Shown here piece after piece: positions 1 to 7,980 of a DNA stretch of 36,735 nt. Source of the stretch: Pseudomonas sp. Irchel s3h14 (GTDB lineage Bacteria; Pseudomonadota; Gammaproteobacteria; Pseudomonadales; Pseudomonadaceae); assembly GCF_900187425.1 (NCBI RefSeq), contig NZ_FYDJ01000034.1:1-36735 (forward strand), read 5' to 3'. The stretch's first letter is position 1. Every line of letters starts with the position of its first letter. Position numbers and translations under genes: made by a program. A model generated the notes under the pieces. That model had not been told where the DNA came from, did not search any database, and saw only the letters and a program-made list of their open reading frames with translations.

Positions 1-1
1 C

Positions 2-502
2 TTCCTCATCGAGAGAGTGGACTCGAAGCTCATTGACGCGGTTCAGCTCACGATGGGCCTGGGCGTGATCAAGGTCCCGACGATCGAGTTCATTCAGGAG
101 ACCGAGAGCCTGGCCAGCGATCTCCAGCTGCAGTTCAGCGCGACGCTGACCGACAAGGATGGGGACTCGGCGACGAGTACGTTTGACGCCAACCTGTTCG
201 CCAACGACCCGGCCAACGCGCTCTTCGACTTCACGCTGGTGGGTACGGGCGGTGAGCGCGATGCCTTCAACATTGATTTGTCAGTCGATGAGAACCTGTA
301 CCAGGTCACCGGCTTCGATGCGGGCCCAGGCCTGCGAGACACGCTGGTGCTCAACGGCGACCAGAACGCCGTTGTCCAATCGATCGACATCTCCGGCAAT
401 GACAGCATCGTGACGATTGCCGAGGATGGCGGACAAACAACGACCATCACCTTGGTCGGGGTCGATGTTCTGGCTGGCGACATTGTTTTTGGCGGCGTCT
501 GA
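2..502 (+). CDS. C-terminal end of a large RTX/LapA-type surface adhesin (5' end outside window)
   Basis: The reading frame is open from base 2, so this is the tail of a longer gene; the GTG at 17 is only an internal codon. The 160-odd visible residues are acidic, rich in Asp, Gly, Thr and Ser, and contain phrases typical of the last repeats of giant secreted adhesins, such as TLTDKDGDSATSTF, FDFTLVGTGG and LVGVDVLAGDIVF. Such proteins leave the cell through a type I secretion system with the signal at the C-terminus and act in surface attachment and biofilm formation. No cysteine is visible, as expected for this class. A strong terminator follows directly, so the transcript ends here. The family is inferred from composition and repeat phrases; the N-terminal retention module and most repeats lie outside the window. 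Confidence 0.75.
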   Translation, partial: FLIERVDSKLIDAVQLTMGLGVIKVPTIEFIQETESLASDLQLQFSATLTDKDGDSATSTFDANLFANDPANALFDFTLVGTGGERDAFNIDLSVDENLYQVTGFDAGPGLRDTLVLNGDQNAVVQSIDISGNDSIVTIAEDGGQTTTITLVGVDVLAGDIVFGGV

Positions 503-529
503 GGCATCGCGCGCGTAGTAAAAAAAGGA

Positions 530-566
530 TGCGAGGGTGGCGCAATCCACCCTCGCATTGTTTTTT
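530..566 (+). terminator. Rho-independent terminator after the adhesin gene
   Basis: A perfect 11-bp stem (530-540 with 547-557) encloses the 6-base loop CGCAAT and is followed by TTGTTTTTT. It begins 28 bases after the adhesin stop codon. A run of A just upstream (520-526) means it could also work on the other strand. Confidence 0.9.
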
Positions 567-826
567 GCCGTTTCGACACGGTGACGGCCCAGGCGCGCCA
601 ACGGGTGTCAGAGCGTCTTGTTTTGACGTGAAATCGAATCCAGTTCCACCCAAGTGGACTCGGGTGGTTAAGCGCTAATGATCTCTTTGATCAGGGGCGG
701 GCACCGTCAAGGCTTGTCGGCGCTCTCATCTGTCCTTCGATCGCGATGGCCAGGTGAGCGAGCTGCTGATCCAGGAAGTCCAATGGATGGAGGCCATAGT
801 TCATTTTCAAGGGAGTCAGGAAAGTA

Positions 827-1267
827 ATGACGACCCACAGAAAACCAATACGCGTGATGCTGATCGATTGTCGTCCCCTCGTTCTCATTGGGCTTCACGA
901 CTTGATCAATGCCAGGAAGCCTCAGATGGAAGTGAGCGGCCAGGCCACCACCTATACCAATGCGCTGGATCTTGCCGATCAGTTGCGTCCCAATGTGATT
1001 TTTTTCAGTTTCTTTCCAGATGCGCTGAACCCGCTGGAGGTCGTCGCAGAACTCACCCGCAGCGCCGAAATGAAAGTGCTGGTGCTCAAGGGCCTGTACG
1101 AATCCGTTCCCGTTGCCCAGGCAATAGAGGCGGGCGCACGCGGCATCGTACTGGCGGAAGACCCGACGGAATCGATCATCCAGGCCATCATCACGGTCCA
1201 CCACCGCGACACTGGACTGGATAGAGCCTGGGCTGGTGGACTTTCCGGTAAACCAGCTTGCCCTTGA
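827..1267 (+). CDS. Atypical receiver-only response regulator, probably a truncated LuxR/NarL-type gene
   Basis: The 146 residues have the beta-alpha pattern of a NarL-type receiver domain: RVMLIDCRPLVLIGL at the start, AIEAGARGIVLAEDPTESI near the end. The phosphorylation site is degenerate. The usual acidic pair is reduced to one Asp (LIDC), the phosphoacceptor Asp is replaced in VIFFSFFPD (Ser at the expected place), and the conserved Lys after the GARG motif is Ala (LAED). The product stops right after the receiver where a LuxR-type helix-turn-helix should follow. Downstream sequence holds only weak traces of such a domain in shifted frames. An IS5-family relic lies about 190 bases further on, so loss of the 3' half by decay is likely. 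The start ATG has GGGAGTCAGGAAAG upstream. It may be expressed as a phosphorylation-independent stub or be a pseudogene. Confidence 0.6.
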   Translation: MTTHRKPIRVMLIDCRPLVLIGLHDLINARKPQMEVSGQATTYTNALDLADQLRPNVIFFSFFPDALNPLEVVAELTRSAEMKVLVLKGLYESVPVAQAIEAGARGIVLAEDPTESIIQAIITVHHRDTGLDRAWAGGLSGKPACP

Positions 1268-1458
1268 GGCCGCCACAATGGAGCTCACGCTCAGGATCGA
1301 GCAGCGTGGATCAGGTGACGTTGCCGAGAACGTTCGGGGCTGGGGGCCATTAGCAGGAACGAAGAGTTCATCAATATGACTCTCGCAGTGCTCATTACGC
1401 AGGAGTAACTACTTCGCGATAGACAATTTTCGGCCAATAGTTACGTGCCATGAAGGTC

Positions 1459-1572
1459 TGCTTTGGGTCCAGTCCATGGCACCACCGGATCCATCACAAT
1501 CAGGAAGCGCTCGCGACGAGCTTGCTTGCGTTTTTCGGCGTACTCGGCATCGAAAAAGGTAATCTGCTTCAG
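1459..1572 (-). pseudogene. IS5-family transposase relic (N-terminal fragment)
   Basis: Read on the minus strand, bases 1572 to 1459 give about 38 residues containing LKQITFFDAEYAEKRKQARR, then ERFLIVMDPVVPWTG. This matches the well-known N-terminus of IS5-group transposases (MKQ.TFADAEYA.KRK..R...FL..MD.VVPW). The usual ATG is CTG here and the frame soon ends, so the catalytic DDE part is absent. It is a relic of an insertion, now embedded in a gene-poor stretch. Confidence 0.7.
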
Positions 1573-2221
1573 ACTTCTCAGCCAGCGAGAGCAGTGCGAT
1601 TTCATCAGATCGAATAGGGTTTGTTCAGAGGTTCTCTTAGTTGAAAATCAACTAACTCAATCGACCAACTAACTGAACTTTAAGCAGAATAGCCACCATA
1701 CTTAGACATTGAGTTGAGCGCGCAAAAAAACGCCCACAAGAGAGCAACTCGATTCATTCCACCAAGGTCGGAGGTATTCACCTACGCGTAGTATTCGCGC
1801 GGGTGAAAGGCGTAGACAGGCACGGCATTTAACGCGGCAGACGCTCACACGCTTACTTTAGCAGCAGCGCAACCAGGAGGAAGTACGCAGTTCATTCGGC
1901 ACCGAGTGTACCGGCCGCGTTACAACTCAATATAGATGCAATGGAACAACAGCGCCAGTTCTGTGGAGTCAACTTGCGCAGTTGCATGAGCGATCAGCAG
2001 CCGTTCCGGTAATTAATGCCAGTACGATTCGAGCGTCAACAATCGGACTGAGCAGGCAGGATTCGATTTTAGCTGTCGCGTGCATGATGTCGGTAAGTGA
2101 GCTTCCGGTTGACGGGCGGACAAGGGTTGGCCTAACGCGTACAACCCACCCGAAAGGGCATAGGCCAAGAACGCCCGTGCCGCCCCACATAAAAACTGTA
2201 CTCACGCACAGGAAGACACTC
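1573..2221. other. Gene-poor stretch between IS5 relic and universal stress gene
   Basis: No convincing coding sequence is visible. It holds a perfect inverted repeat at 1637-1655 (listed separately), a 10-base palindrome CTACGCGTAG at 1782-1791, and the leader of the following stress gene. An open frame extends upstream of 2222 in the stress gene's frame, but its residues do not look like protein and it lacks a good ribosome binding site. Confidence 0.5.
1637..1655. repeat. Perfect inverted repeat TTAGTTGA-AAA-TCAACTAA
   Basis: Eight-base arms flank a three-base centre. It lies just beyond the start side of the IS5 relic and could be an operator, part of the insertion sequence end, or chance. 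The flanking DNA repeats the theme (CAACTAACT again at 1666-1674). Confidence 0.4.
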
Positions 2222-3154
2222 ATGCACACCATTCGCAACACCTTGGTGGTGGTGGATTCGCAGCAGTCCAAGGACCTGACCCTGAATAGAGCCAAAATGA
2301 TTGCCAGCGCGACCCAGTCGCACCTGCATCTGCTGGCCTGCGACAAGGGACACCAGCATTCCTCCTACCTGAACGACATGCAAGGCGCCTTGGTACAGGA
2401 GGGTTATAGCGTCAGCGCCCAGCAAGCCTGGAATGGGAGTTCACACAAGACCATCATCGCCGCCCAACAGGCGGAGGGCTGTGGCCTGGTGATCAAGCAG
2501 CACCTGCCCGACACCCCGCTGATGAAGGCCCTTCTCACCCCCGAGGACTGGAAGCTACTGCGATACTGTCCCTGCCCGGTGCTTATAGTAAAAACTGCAA
2601 GACCCTGGACCGGTGGCACCATTCTCGCAGCCATCGATGCTGGCAGCAGTGATATGGAGCATCGCGTCCTGCATTCCGGCATCGTCAGCCACGGCTACGA
2701 CATCGCCGCATTGGCCGGCGGCACTCTACACATGATGAGCGCCCACCCCTACCCCATGCTTTCGGCGGCCGACCCCGTACTCCAACTCAAAGAGAGCATT
2801 CAGGCCCTCTATCGCGAACTGTGCAAAACATTCCAGGCCGAATTCGACGTCAGCGACGAACGCCTGCATATCGAGGAAGGTTCGGCCGATGTGCTGATCC
2901 CGTACATCGCGCACAAGCTCGAAGCCGTGCTCACGGTGATCGGTAGCGTGGCCCGTACCGGACTGTCCGGCGCATTGATCGGCAACACCGCCGAGATGAT
3001 TCTGGACACCCTGGACAGTGACGTACTGGTACTCAAACCGGACGACATCATTACCCACCTGGAGGAACTGGCCGCCCCATCACCCAGTACATCGGCAGAT
3101 ACTGCGGCATCCTCTTGGCCGTATAACCACCATAACCATCGGCCACATACTTAG
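2222..3154 (+). CDS. UspE-like tandem universal stress protein
   Basis: This 310-residue protein has two universal stress (Usp) domains, about residues 1-125 and 133-275. The first ends in DWKLLRYCPCPVLIVK, the usual last strand of a Usp fold. The second carries the nucleotide-loop pattern of active Usp domains (GSVARTGLSGALIGNTAE, residues 241-258) and ends in SDVLVLKP. UspE-type proteins are cytoplasmic, bind nucleotide and support survival under starvation or oxygen limitation. The ATG at 2222 is preferred because AGGAAG lies just upstream and the protein then starts with the expected first strand (IRNTLVVVD). The last 25 residues are a low-complexity His/Ser-rich tail (NHHNHRPHT), not usual for the family and a possible metal-binding extension. 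No clear partner gene adjoins it. Confidence 0.9.
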   Translation: MHTIRNTLVVVDSQQSKDLTLNRAKMIASATQSHLHLLACDKGHQHSSYLNDMQGALVQEGYSVSAQQAWNGSSHKTIIAAQQAEGCGLVIKQHLPDTPLMKALLTPEDWKLLRYCPCPVLIVKTARPWTGGTILAAIDAGSSDMEHRVLHSGIVSHGYDIAALAGGTLHMMSAHPYPMLSAADPVLQLKESIQALYRELCKTFQAEFDVSDERLHIEEGSADVLIPYIAHKLEAVLTVIGSVARTGLSGALIGNTAEMILDTLDSDVLVLKPDDIITHLEELAAPSPSTSADTAASSWPYNHHNHRPHT

Positions 3155-3188
3155 GAGCTAGTCAACTGCGCTCCAGTTTTTTGGTTTT

Positions 3189-3380
3189 CTATTGAGTTTC
3201 TGAGCTCAACTGCGGCGGTTGAATATTGATGTCCACTTTTTCCAGGGTGCCTGGTAAACGGGAATGGCGCTTCATAGTCGATGGACACCGCCTCACCGGT
3301 ATCGCGGCCAATGTCGAACGTCTCGGTAGCGCTGTAGCGAATCGGTATTGCGCCGGACATCACCGCCAGACGGATGACTT
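3189..3380 (-). pseudogene. Arylsulfatase C-terminal remnant, frameshifted
   Basis: On the minus strand the frame reads SGAIPIRYSATETFDIGRDT, then GEAVSIDYEAPFPFT, which is the characteristic last part of bacterial arylsulfatases (the ADETFDIG.DTG.PVS.DY..PF.FTG region). One extra base after PFPFT shifts the frame. In the next frame the expected end continues as GTLEKVDINIQPPQLSSETQ and stops at 3189-3191. Upstream the frame is closed by TAA near 3380, so the catalytic domain with its formylglycine Cys/Ser is gone. This is a dead fragment left by a deletion. Confidence 0.75.
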
Positions 3381-3383
3381 ATC

Positions 3384-3401
3384 GGGTATCGCTCGATACC
3401 C
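3384..3401. promoter_or_regulatory. Perfect inverted repeat upstream of the MocR-type gene
   Basis: GGGTATCG and CGATACCC are separated by CT, about 60 bases before the regulator's start codon. There is no T-tract directly after it, so an operator is as likely as a terminator. It could be a self-regulation site for the next gene. Confidence 0.4.
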
Positions 3402-3462
3402 TTACCTCCCCGTCGCCTGACGGTTTCCAGGTCAAGTCCCATTTCACCCAGACGAGCATGTC

Positions 3463-4968
3463 ATGAAATCCCCCGCAGGTTTGCTGCTGTCGGCTATCGA
3501 GTTGGACCGTGCCAGTGCCATTCCCCTGTACCGCCAACTGTATCTGCAGATTCGCAAACAGATACTCAACGGCAGACTCCAGGGGGGTGTGCGCCTGCCG
3601 TCGACCCGAACCTTAAGCAACGAGTTGGGGTTGTCGCGGATCACCATTCTCAATGCTTTCGATCAGCTGATTGCCGAAGGTTTCCTGGCCTCGCGCACTG
3701 GCGCCGGTACGTATGTCGGCACTGAGTGGGAAAGCCGGGGTATCGAAGATGAGCAACCGCGCCAGCCACCGCGCCTCTCCGACTTGAGCCAGTCGATGCT
3801 GTCGCTGCGCAGCGATCATTTTCGCGGGGTGTCCTATGCTGACTGGGACCCCGCGACCCCGACATCCTTCCTGCCCAGCCACAGCACCTATGACGCATTC
3901 CCGCAGGTGATCTGGCGGCGCCTGATGAACCGTCATCTGCTCAAGCCAACCAAGGCCATTCTGGGCTATGGCGAGTTGCAAGGCTTGCAGGCGTTTCGCA
4001 CAGCGATTGCCGAATACGTCTTCGATGCGCGTGGCATCGACTGCAGTGCCGGGCAAGTGGTGATCGTTTCCGGCGCGCAGCAAGCGTTCAACCTGCTGGG
4101 CATGCTGCTGCTCAATCCGCAGGACAGCGTCTGGATGGAGGACCCGGGGCACATCGCCGCGCGCATTGCGTTGCAGGCCCAGGGGGCTCAGGTGATTCCG
4201 TTGCGTATCGATGAACAGGGGATCGATGTCCAGCAAGGCCTGACCGAGTGCCCTGATGCCCGCCTGGTGTTTTGTACGCCTTCGCGCCAGCATCCTTTGG
4301 GTGTCACCCTGAGTTATGCGCGGCGCCAGGCACTCATCGACTGGGCTGCGCAACATCAGAGCTGGATCATCGAGGACGATTGCGACAGTGAGTTTCGCTA
4401 CAGTGGCCGACTCCTCCCGGCGCTGTATGCCATGGACCAGATGGCCCGGGTGATCTACGTCGGAACGTTCAGCAAAGTGTTGTTTCCGTCACTGAGGCTG
4501 GGCTACGTGATTCTGCCGCAGGCCCTGGTCGAACCCTTTTGCACCCTGCGCGCGGTCATGGATCGCAGTCCGCCTACCCTGCTTCAGGCGACAACGGCAG
4601 ACTTCATGATCGAAGGCCACTTCCTGGGGCACATCCGCCGCATGCGTGCGCTGTACAAGGCGCGCCAAGAAGCCTTGATTGAACAACTTGAAAAGCAGAT
4701 TGGTAGCTTTTTCAGGATCACTCCGACAGATGCCGGCATGCACCTGATCGCCTGGCTGCCCCCCGAACTCAGTGACACCGACATCGCCCGGCAACTGGCC
4801 CAGTACAACATCCACACCTATGCCTTGAGCGACTACAGCATCAAACATGCCCTGCCGCCGGCGCTGTTGATCGGCTTTGCCGGCACGCCTGAAAACCAGG
4901 CCCGGGAGCGTGTCGAAGAGTTGGCCCAGGCCTTGCGCACATTGGGTTATCTGCCGCCGACCACTTGA
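3463..4968 (+). CDS. MocR/PdxR-family transcriptional regulator (GntR HTH plus aminotransferase-like domain)
   Basis: The 501 residues combine an N-terminal GntR-type winged helix (about 15-85; PLYRQLYLQIRKQILNGRL, LPSTRTLSNELGLSRITI) with a fold-type I aminotransferase-like domain (about 115-495). The PLP-binding lysine is K338 in YVGTFSKVLFPSLRLGY. The PLP-contacting Asp lies in IIEDDCDSEFRYSG. MocR proteins sense an amino compound or PLP through this domain and control nearby genes. The length is normal for the family and all key residues are present. The next two genes run in the same direction after a 112-base gap containing inverted repeats, so they are the likely targets. The substrate cannot be read from the sequence. 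Confidence 0.92.
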   Translation: MKSPAGLLLSAIELDRASAIPLYRQLYLQIRKQILNGRLQGGVRLPSTRTLSNELGLSRITILNAFDQLIAEGFLASRTGAGTYVGTEWESRGIEDEQPRQPPRLSDLSQSMLSLRSDHFRGVSYADWDPATPTSFLPSHSTYDAFPQVIWRRLMNRHLLKPTKAILGYGELQGLQAFRTAIAEYVFDARGIDCSAGQVVIVSGAQQAFNLLGMLLLNPQDSVWMEDPGHIAARIALQAQGAQVIPLRIDEQGIDVQQGLTECPDARLVFCTPSRQHPLGVTLSYARRQALIDWAAQHQSWIIEDDCDSEFRYSGRLLPALYAMDQMARVIYVGTFSKVLFPSLRLGYVILPQALVEPFCTLRAVMDRSPPTLLQATTADFMIEGHFLGHIRRMRALYKARQEALIEQLEKQIGSFFRITPTDAGMHLIAWLPPELSDTDIARQLAQYNIHTYALSDYSIKHALPPALLIGFAGTPENQARERVEELAQALRTLGYLPPTT

Positions 4969-4984
4969 AACGAGGCAAGTGGTC
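4959..4984 (+). terminator. Stem-loop at the end of the MocR-type gene
   Basis: A perfect 9-bp stem, GACCACTTG with CAAGTGGTC, encloses 8 bases and includes the stop codon. The following sequence (TTATCAATTAACT) has no true T-run. It could be a weak terminator or an mRNA-stabilising hairpin separating regulator and target transcripts. Confidence 0.45.
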
Positions 4985-5002
4985 TTATCAATTAACTGAT
5001 AA
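4985..5002. promoter_or_regulatory. Candidate operator TTATCA-N6-TGATAA
   Basis: A symmetric 6-base inverted repeat with a 6-base spacer, about 80 bases before the isomerase-like gene and directly after the MocR gene. Its position fits a binding site controlling the two downstream genes. The assignment is inferred. Confidence 0.4.
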
Positions 5003-5080
5003 TGGATCTATCGAGAGTTCCTGACTGGCGCGATAAAGGCTGCGCCGGTAGACCCGGTGTCTGAACCAGGAACGACTCTA

Positions 5081-6151
5081 ATGAACAATAAGATCCAGGA
5101 ACGATTCAACGCCTTGCTGAGCCATAAGGTGGTCGAACACGGGGCTGTTCCCGTGCTTACGGACGCACTGGCCCGGCGGCTGCTTGAACGTCTCGGGCAA
5201 TTGCGCCTGTTTGCCCACGCCTACCCGCTACTGACCAACCTCACCCACGGTCGTGTCACCCCTGCCGACCTGCTGGACTTCGCCTATCGCCACGAGCTGC
5301 AAGGCCTGAGCCTGCACTTGCTCGACGGCGAGGAAAACAGCCTGAGCCAAATGTCACCCGCGCAGCTCCAGGCGTTTGCCGCCAAGGCCAAAGCGCTGGG
5401 GCTGGATGTGCACCTGGAGATCAGCAGCACGCTGAAAAAGGATGTCGACCAGGTGATCGTAATCGCCAGGGCCCTGGGGGTGCGCAACATCCGTGTTTAC
5501 TCACGTTACGAGGGCACGCTGTCGCGGGTCATGGACGTGATCGAGACCGACCTGCTCTACCTCGCACAACAGGCCGACGAACACGATCTGTACTTTGACT
5601 TCGAGCAGCATGAAGAACTCAAAAGCGGCGAAATCGCGCAACTGCTCAACCGCCTCAACCACCCTCGCCTGCATGCCCTGTTCGACTTTGGCAACATGAT
5701 CAATGCCTGCGAACAGCCCCTGCAGGCCCTGCGCAACCTGGCGCCGCACATCCGCCAGACTCACCTCAAGGGTGTGCGCATCGTCCCCGAGCAAAACGGC
5801 TTCGGCCATTACGGCGTTTTGCAGGGCAGCGACGAGGACGATCTGCCCAGCGCCCGCATGCTGTTCGAGCTGTTGATGCTCGGCGAAGCAGCCCCGCAGG
5901 TGATCGCGTTCATCCTCGAGCAGGAAAACCACTACGTGGCCCCGGCCTTCCGCCAGAGCACTGAGGCGGCCGATCCCTTCATTGCCTACCGGGAGATGAG
6001 CGAAACGCCGCTGCCGAACGGCTACTCCCTTGAGCGAATGCTGGCCGACGAACACCGCTGGGCGAACAACCAGGTCGCCTATGTCCGTAGCCTGCTGGCC
6101 GAATTGCGCACCCTGTCCGAACTGACCCTGGCCACCTCTTCCAACGCCTGA
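5081..6151 (+). CDS. Sugar phosphate isomerase/epimerase-like TIM-barrel protein (xylose isomerase-like fold)
   Basis: The 356-residue product has the alternating strand/helix pattern of the AP endonuclease 2/xylose isomerase-like barrel. Likely metal ligands sit at strand ends: E175 in YFDFEQHEE, D202 in LFDFGNMINA, H228 in RQTHLKGVR and E280 or E282 in FILEQENHY. These enzymes interconvert keto-sugars or cyclitols, or cleave related carbon skeletons, using a divalent metal in the cytoplasm. The ATG at 5081 follows CCAGGAACGACTCTA, a fair ribosome binding site; an in-frame GTG at 5057 has none. The MFS gene starts 33 bases later, so the two form an operon. The first 40 residues are an extra helical lead-in. 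The substrate is unknown. Confidence 0.82.
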   Translation: MNNKIQERFNALLSHKVVEHGAVPVLTDALARRLLERLGQLRLFAHAYPLLTNLTHGRVTPADLLDFAYRHELQGLSLHLLDGEENSLSQMSPAQLQAFAAKAKALGLDVHLEISSTLKKDVDQVIVIARALGVRNIRVYSRYEGTLSRVMDVIETDLLYLAQQADEHDLYFDFEQHEELKSGEIAQLLNRLNHPRLHALFDFGNMINACEQPLQALRNLAPHIRQTHLKGVRIVPEQNGFGHYGVLQGSDEDDLPSARMLFELLMLGEAAPQVIAFILEQENHYVAPAFRQSTEAADPFIAYREMSETPLPNGYSLERMLADEHRWANNQVAYVRSLLAELRTLSELTLATSSNA

Positions 6152-6184
6152 ACCTGACGACCCGACTACGCCCGGAGAACAATA

Positions 6185-7450
6185 ATGACAACTCAAAACA
6201 AGGCCAAATGGCTCAGATTCCTGATCCTCATCCTCGGTGGCGGCACCATCTACAAGCTGGCGAACCTCAAGGACGCCTTCTATGTACCCATGCAGGAATT
6301 CATGGGCTTGAGCCACACTGAAATCGGCATGCTGCTCAGTGCCAACGCGATCATCGCTACCGCACTATTTGTCGTGGGCGGTCTGCTCGCCGATCGCTAC
6401 GACACCCGCAAGCTGATCCCCCTCGGCCTGATCGGCACCGGTGGCCTGGGCTTGTACCTGGCGACCTTTCCACCCTTCAGCAACCTGCTGATCGTGTTCA
6501 GTCTGCTGGCCATCTGTGCCGACTGCCTGTTCTGGCCCTCGCTGCTCAAAGCCATCCGCAACCTGGGTGACGATCAGGAGCAAGGCCGGTTGTTCGGCCT
6601 ACTCGAAGGCGGGCGTGGCGTGGTTGACACCCTGGTGGCCTTTTCCGCCCTGGGCGTGTTCGTCGCCATGGGTTCGGGCGAAACCGGCCTCAAGTCGGCA
6701 ATCCTGTTTTATTCGGTCATCGATATTCTGGCCGGCACCCTGACCTGGTTCCTGCTCAAGAGCGGCAGCGCGCAGTCGGTGGCCAAGCCGAAGAACGGTC
6801 TGGCGAACCTGATGGAGGCGATCAAGGTACCGGGAATCTGGCTGGTCAGCCTCAACGTCTTCATGGTCTACATCGTCTACTGCGGCCTGACCTACTTCAT
6901 TCCCTACCTCAAGGAAATGTACGGGTTGCCCGTGGCACTGGTGGGTGCCTACGGCATCATCAACCAATACTTCCTGAAGATCCTCGGCGGTCCTGCCGGC
7001 GGTTTCATCGCCGACAAGCAGTTCAAGAGCACCAGCCGCTACCTGAAGTGGGCATTCCTGGCGCTGCTGCCGTTGATGGGCGTGATCATGCTGATTCCGA
7101 AAAGCCCGGACTTCATCTATGCGGGCATGGCCGCCACCCTGTCCTTCGCCCTGATCGTGTTCTCCATGCGCGGCGTGTTCTGGGCCCCCATGGGTGAGGT
7201 CGGCATTCCCCAGCACATCACCGGCTCGGCCTTCGGCATCGGTTGCCTGATCGGCTATGCACCCGGCATGTTTGCTTACGTGATCTATGGCGCGATCCTC
7301 GACCACTTCCCCGGTCAACAGGGTTACAACTATGTTTTCACCCTGATGAGCATACTGGCCATTGTGGGCTTCATGGTGTCCAGCCTGCTCTATCAAGCGG
7401 TGCGCAAAAAATCCAGGGCCACTGGCGGGATGAGCGCTGCGCGAGCCTGA
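6185..7450 (+). CDS. Major facilitator superfamily transporter
   Basis: The 421 residues form about 12 hydrophobic helices with a cytoplasmic gap after the sixth (near residue 195, SGSAQSVAKPKNG). The loop between helices 2 and 3 contains GGLLADRYDTRKLIPLG, the classic MFS signature (G...D..GRR/K type). The general look (ADCLFWPSLLKAIRNLGDD, EGGRGVVDT) is that of MFS anion or organic-acid carriers related to nitrate/hexuronate transporters. It starts 33 bases after the isomerase-like gene behind GGAG and ends at a strong hairpin, so it probably imports that enzyme's substrate. The substrate is inferred only by context. Confidence 0.88.
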   Translation: MTTQNKAKWLRFLILILGGGTIYKLANLKDAFYVPMQEFMGLSHTEIGMLLSANAIIATALFVVGGLLADRYDTRKLIPLGLIGTGGLGLYLATFPPFSNLLIVFSLLAICADCLFWPSLLKAIRNLGDDQEQGRLFGLLEGGRGVVDTLVAFSALGVFVAMGSGETGLKSAILFYSVIDILAGTLTWFLLKSGSAQSVAKPKNGLANLMEAIKVPGIWLVSLNVFMVYIVYCGLTYFIPYLKEMYGLPVALVGAYGIINQYFLKILGGPAGGFIADKQFKSTSRYLKWAFLALLPLMGVIMLIPKSPDFIYAGMAATLSFALIVFSMRGVFWAPMGEVGIPQHITGSAFGIGCLIGYAPGMFAYVIYGAILDHFPGQQGYNYVFTLMSILAIVGFMVSSLLYQAVRKKSRATGGMSAARA

Positions 7451-7468
7451 TCATCGCCATGGACTCCG

Positions 7469-7504
7469 GGAGGAGGAATCGTCTACCACGCCGATCCCTC
7501 CTCC
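7469..7504 (+). terminator. Strong hairpin ending the isomerase-MFS operon
   Basis: GGAGGAGGAATCG (7469-7481) pairs with CGATCCCTCCTCC (7492-7504) with one mismatch and a 10-base loop, 18 bases after the MFS stop codon. No T-run follows, so termination efficiency is uncertain, but 3'-end formation or protection is likely. Confidence 0.6.
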
Positions 7505-7980
7505 TGGCCACAACGCTGGAATGAACCGAAGCTTGCGCACAATCTGGATAACGCGTTAACGCGACGGAACGCTTTTTCATCTTATGGCGACGCACCGGCT
7601 TATTGGGACGACCGTTAGCACTCTTGATCGGTGGCTTGAGACTGCAGCGTTTCGCGAGAGGCAGAAATCGGCCAATAGGAGTCAGTCGCAAGTGTCCAGC
7701 AACAAGATTCGAGGGACCTATATTTATTTTCATTAGTGTCAGGATGCCCCACTACACGGCATAAAAACGTTTGCTCACTGTTGAAAGTCTCCTGGACTGC
7801 TCTACGCTCCACGACAGGGAGCCCCGACCAACTCACAGGCCTAGCCTGACGTTGGTGCCCTGTTGTCAGTAATACTCAGCCCCCAAGACTGTACTGAGGC
7901 CCTCAGCTGATAACAGGGTGCGCCCTGCCTTTTGACCGCGAATTATGTCAAATGGAGAATTTCAAATACTCGGCCTATAG
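7505..7980. other. Intergenic stretch with a copy of the ATCGGCCAA repeat
   Basis: No supported gene. Bases 7659-7675 (AGGCAGAAATCGGCCAA) match, base for base, part of the minus-strand repeat at 16522-16538. Minus-strand open frames here have no recognisable protein features and no ribosome binding site. Confidence 0.5.

Noticed and set aside
1982..2221. N-terminal extension of the UspE-like protein by 80 residues
   Set aside because: The residues do not fit the family, and a good ribosome site with the expected N-terminus exists at 2222.
5501..6316. Long minus-strand open frame of 271 codons
   Set aside because: It is opposite the isomerase-like gene, has no family features or ribosome site, and arises from GC-rich codon use.
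6599..7396. Minus-strand open frame of 265 codons
   Set aside because: It is the shadow of the MFS gene; its His/Gln/Glu-rich composition is typical of antisense frames of membrane proteins.
7371..7836. Minus-strand frames in the gap after the MFS gene
   Set aside because: They cross the terminator hairpin and the dispersed repeat and show no protein features.
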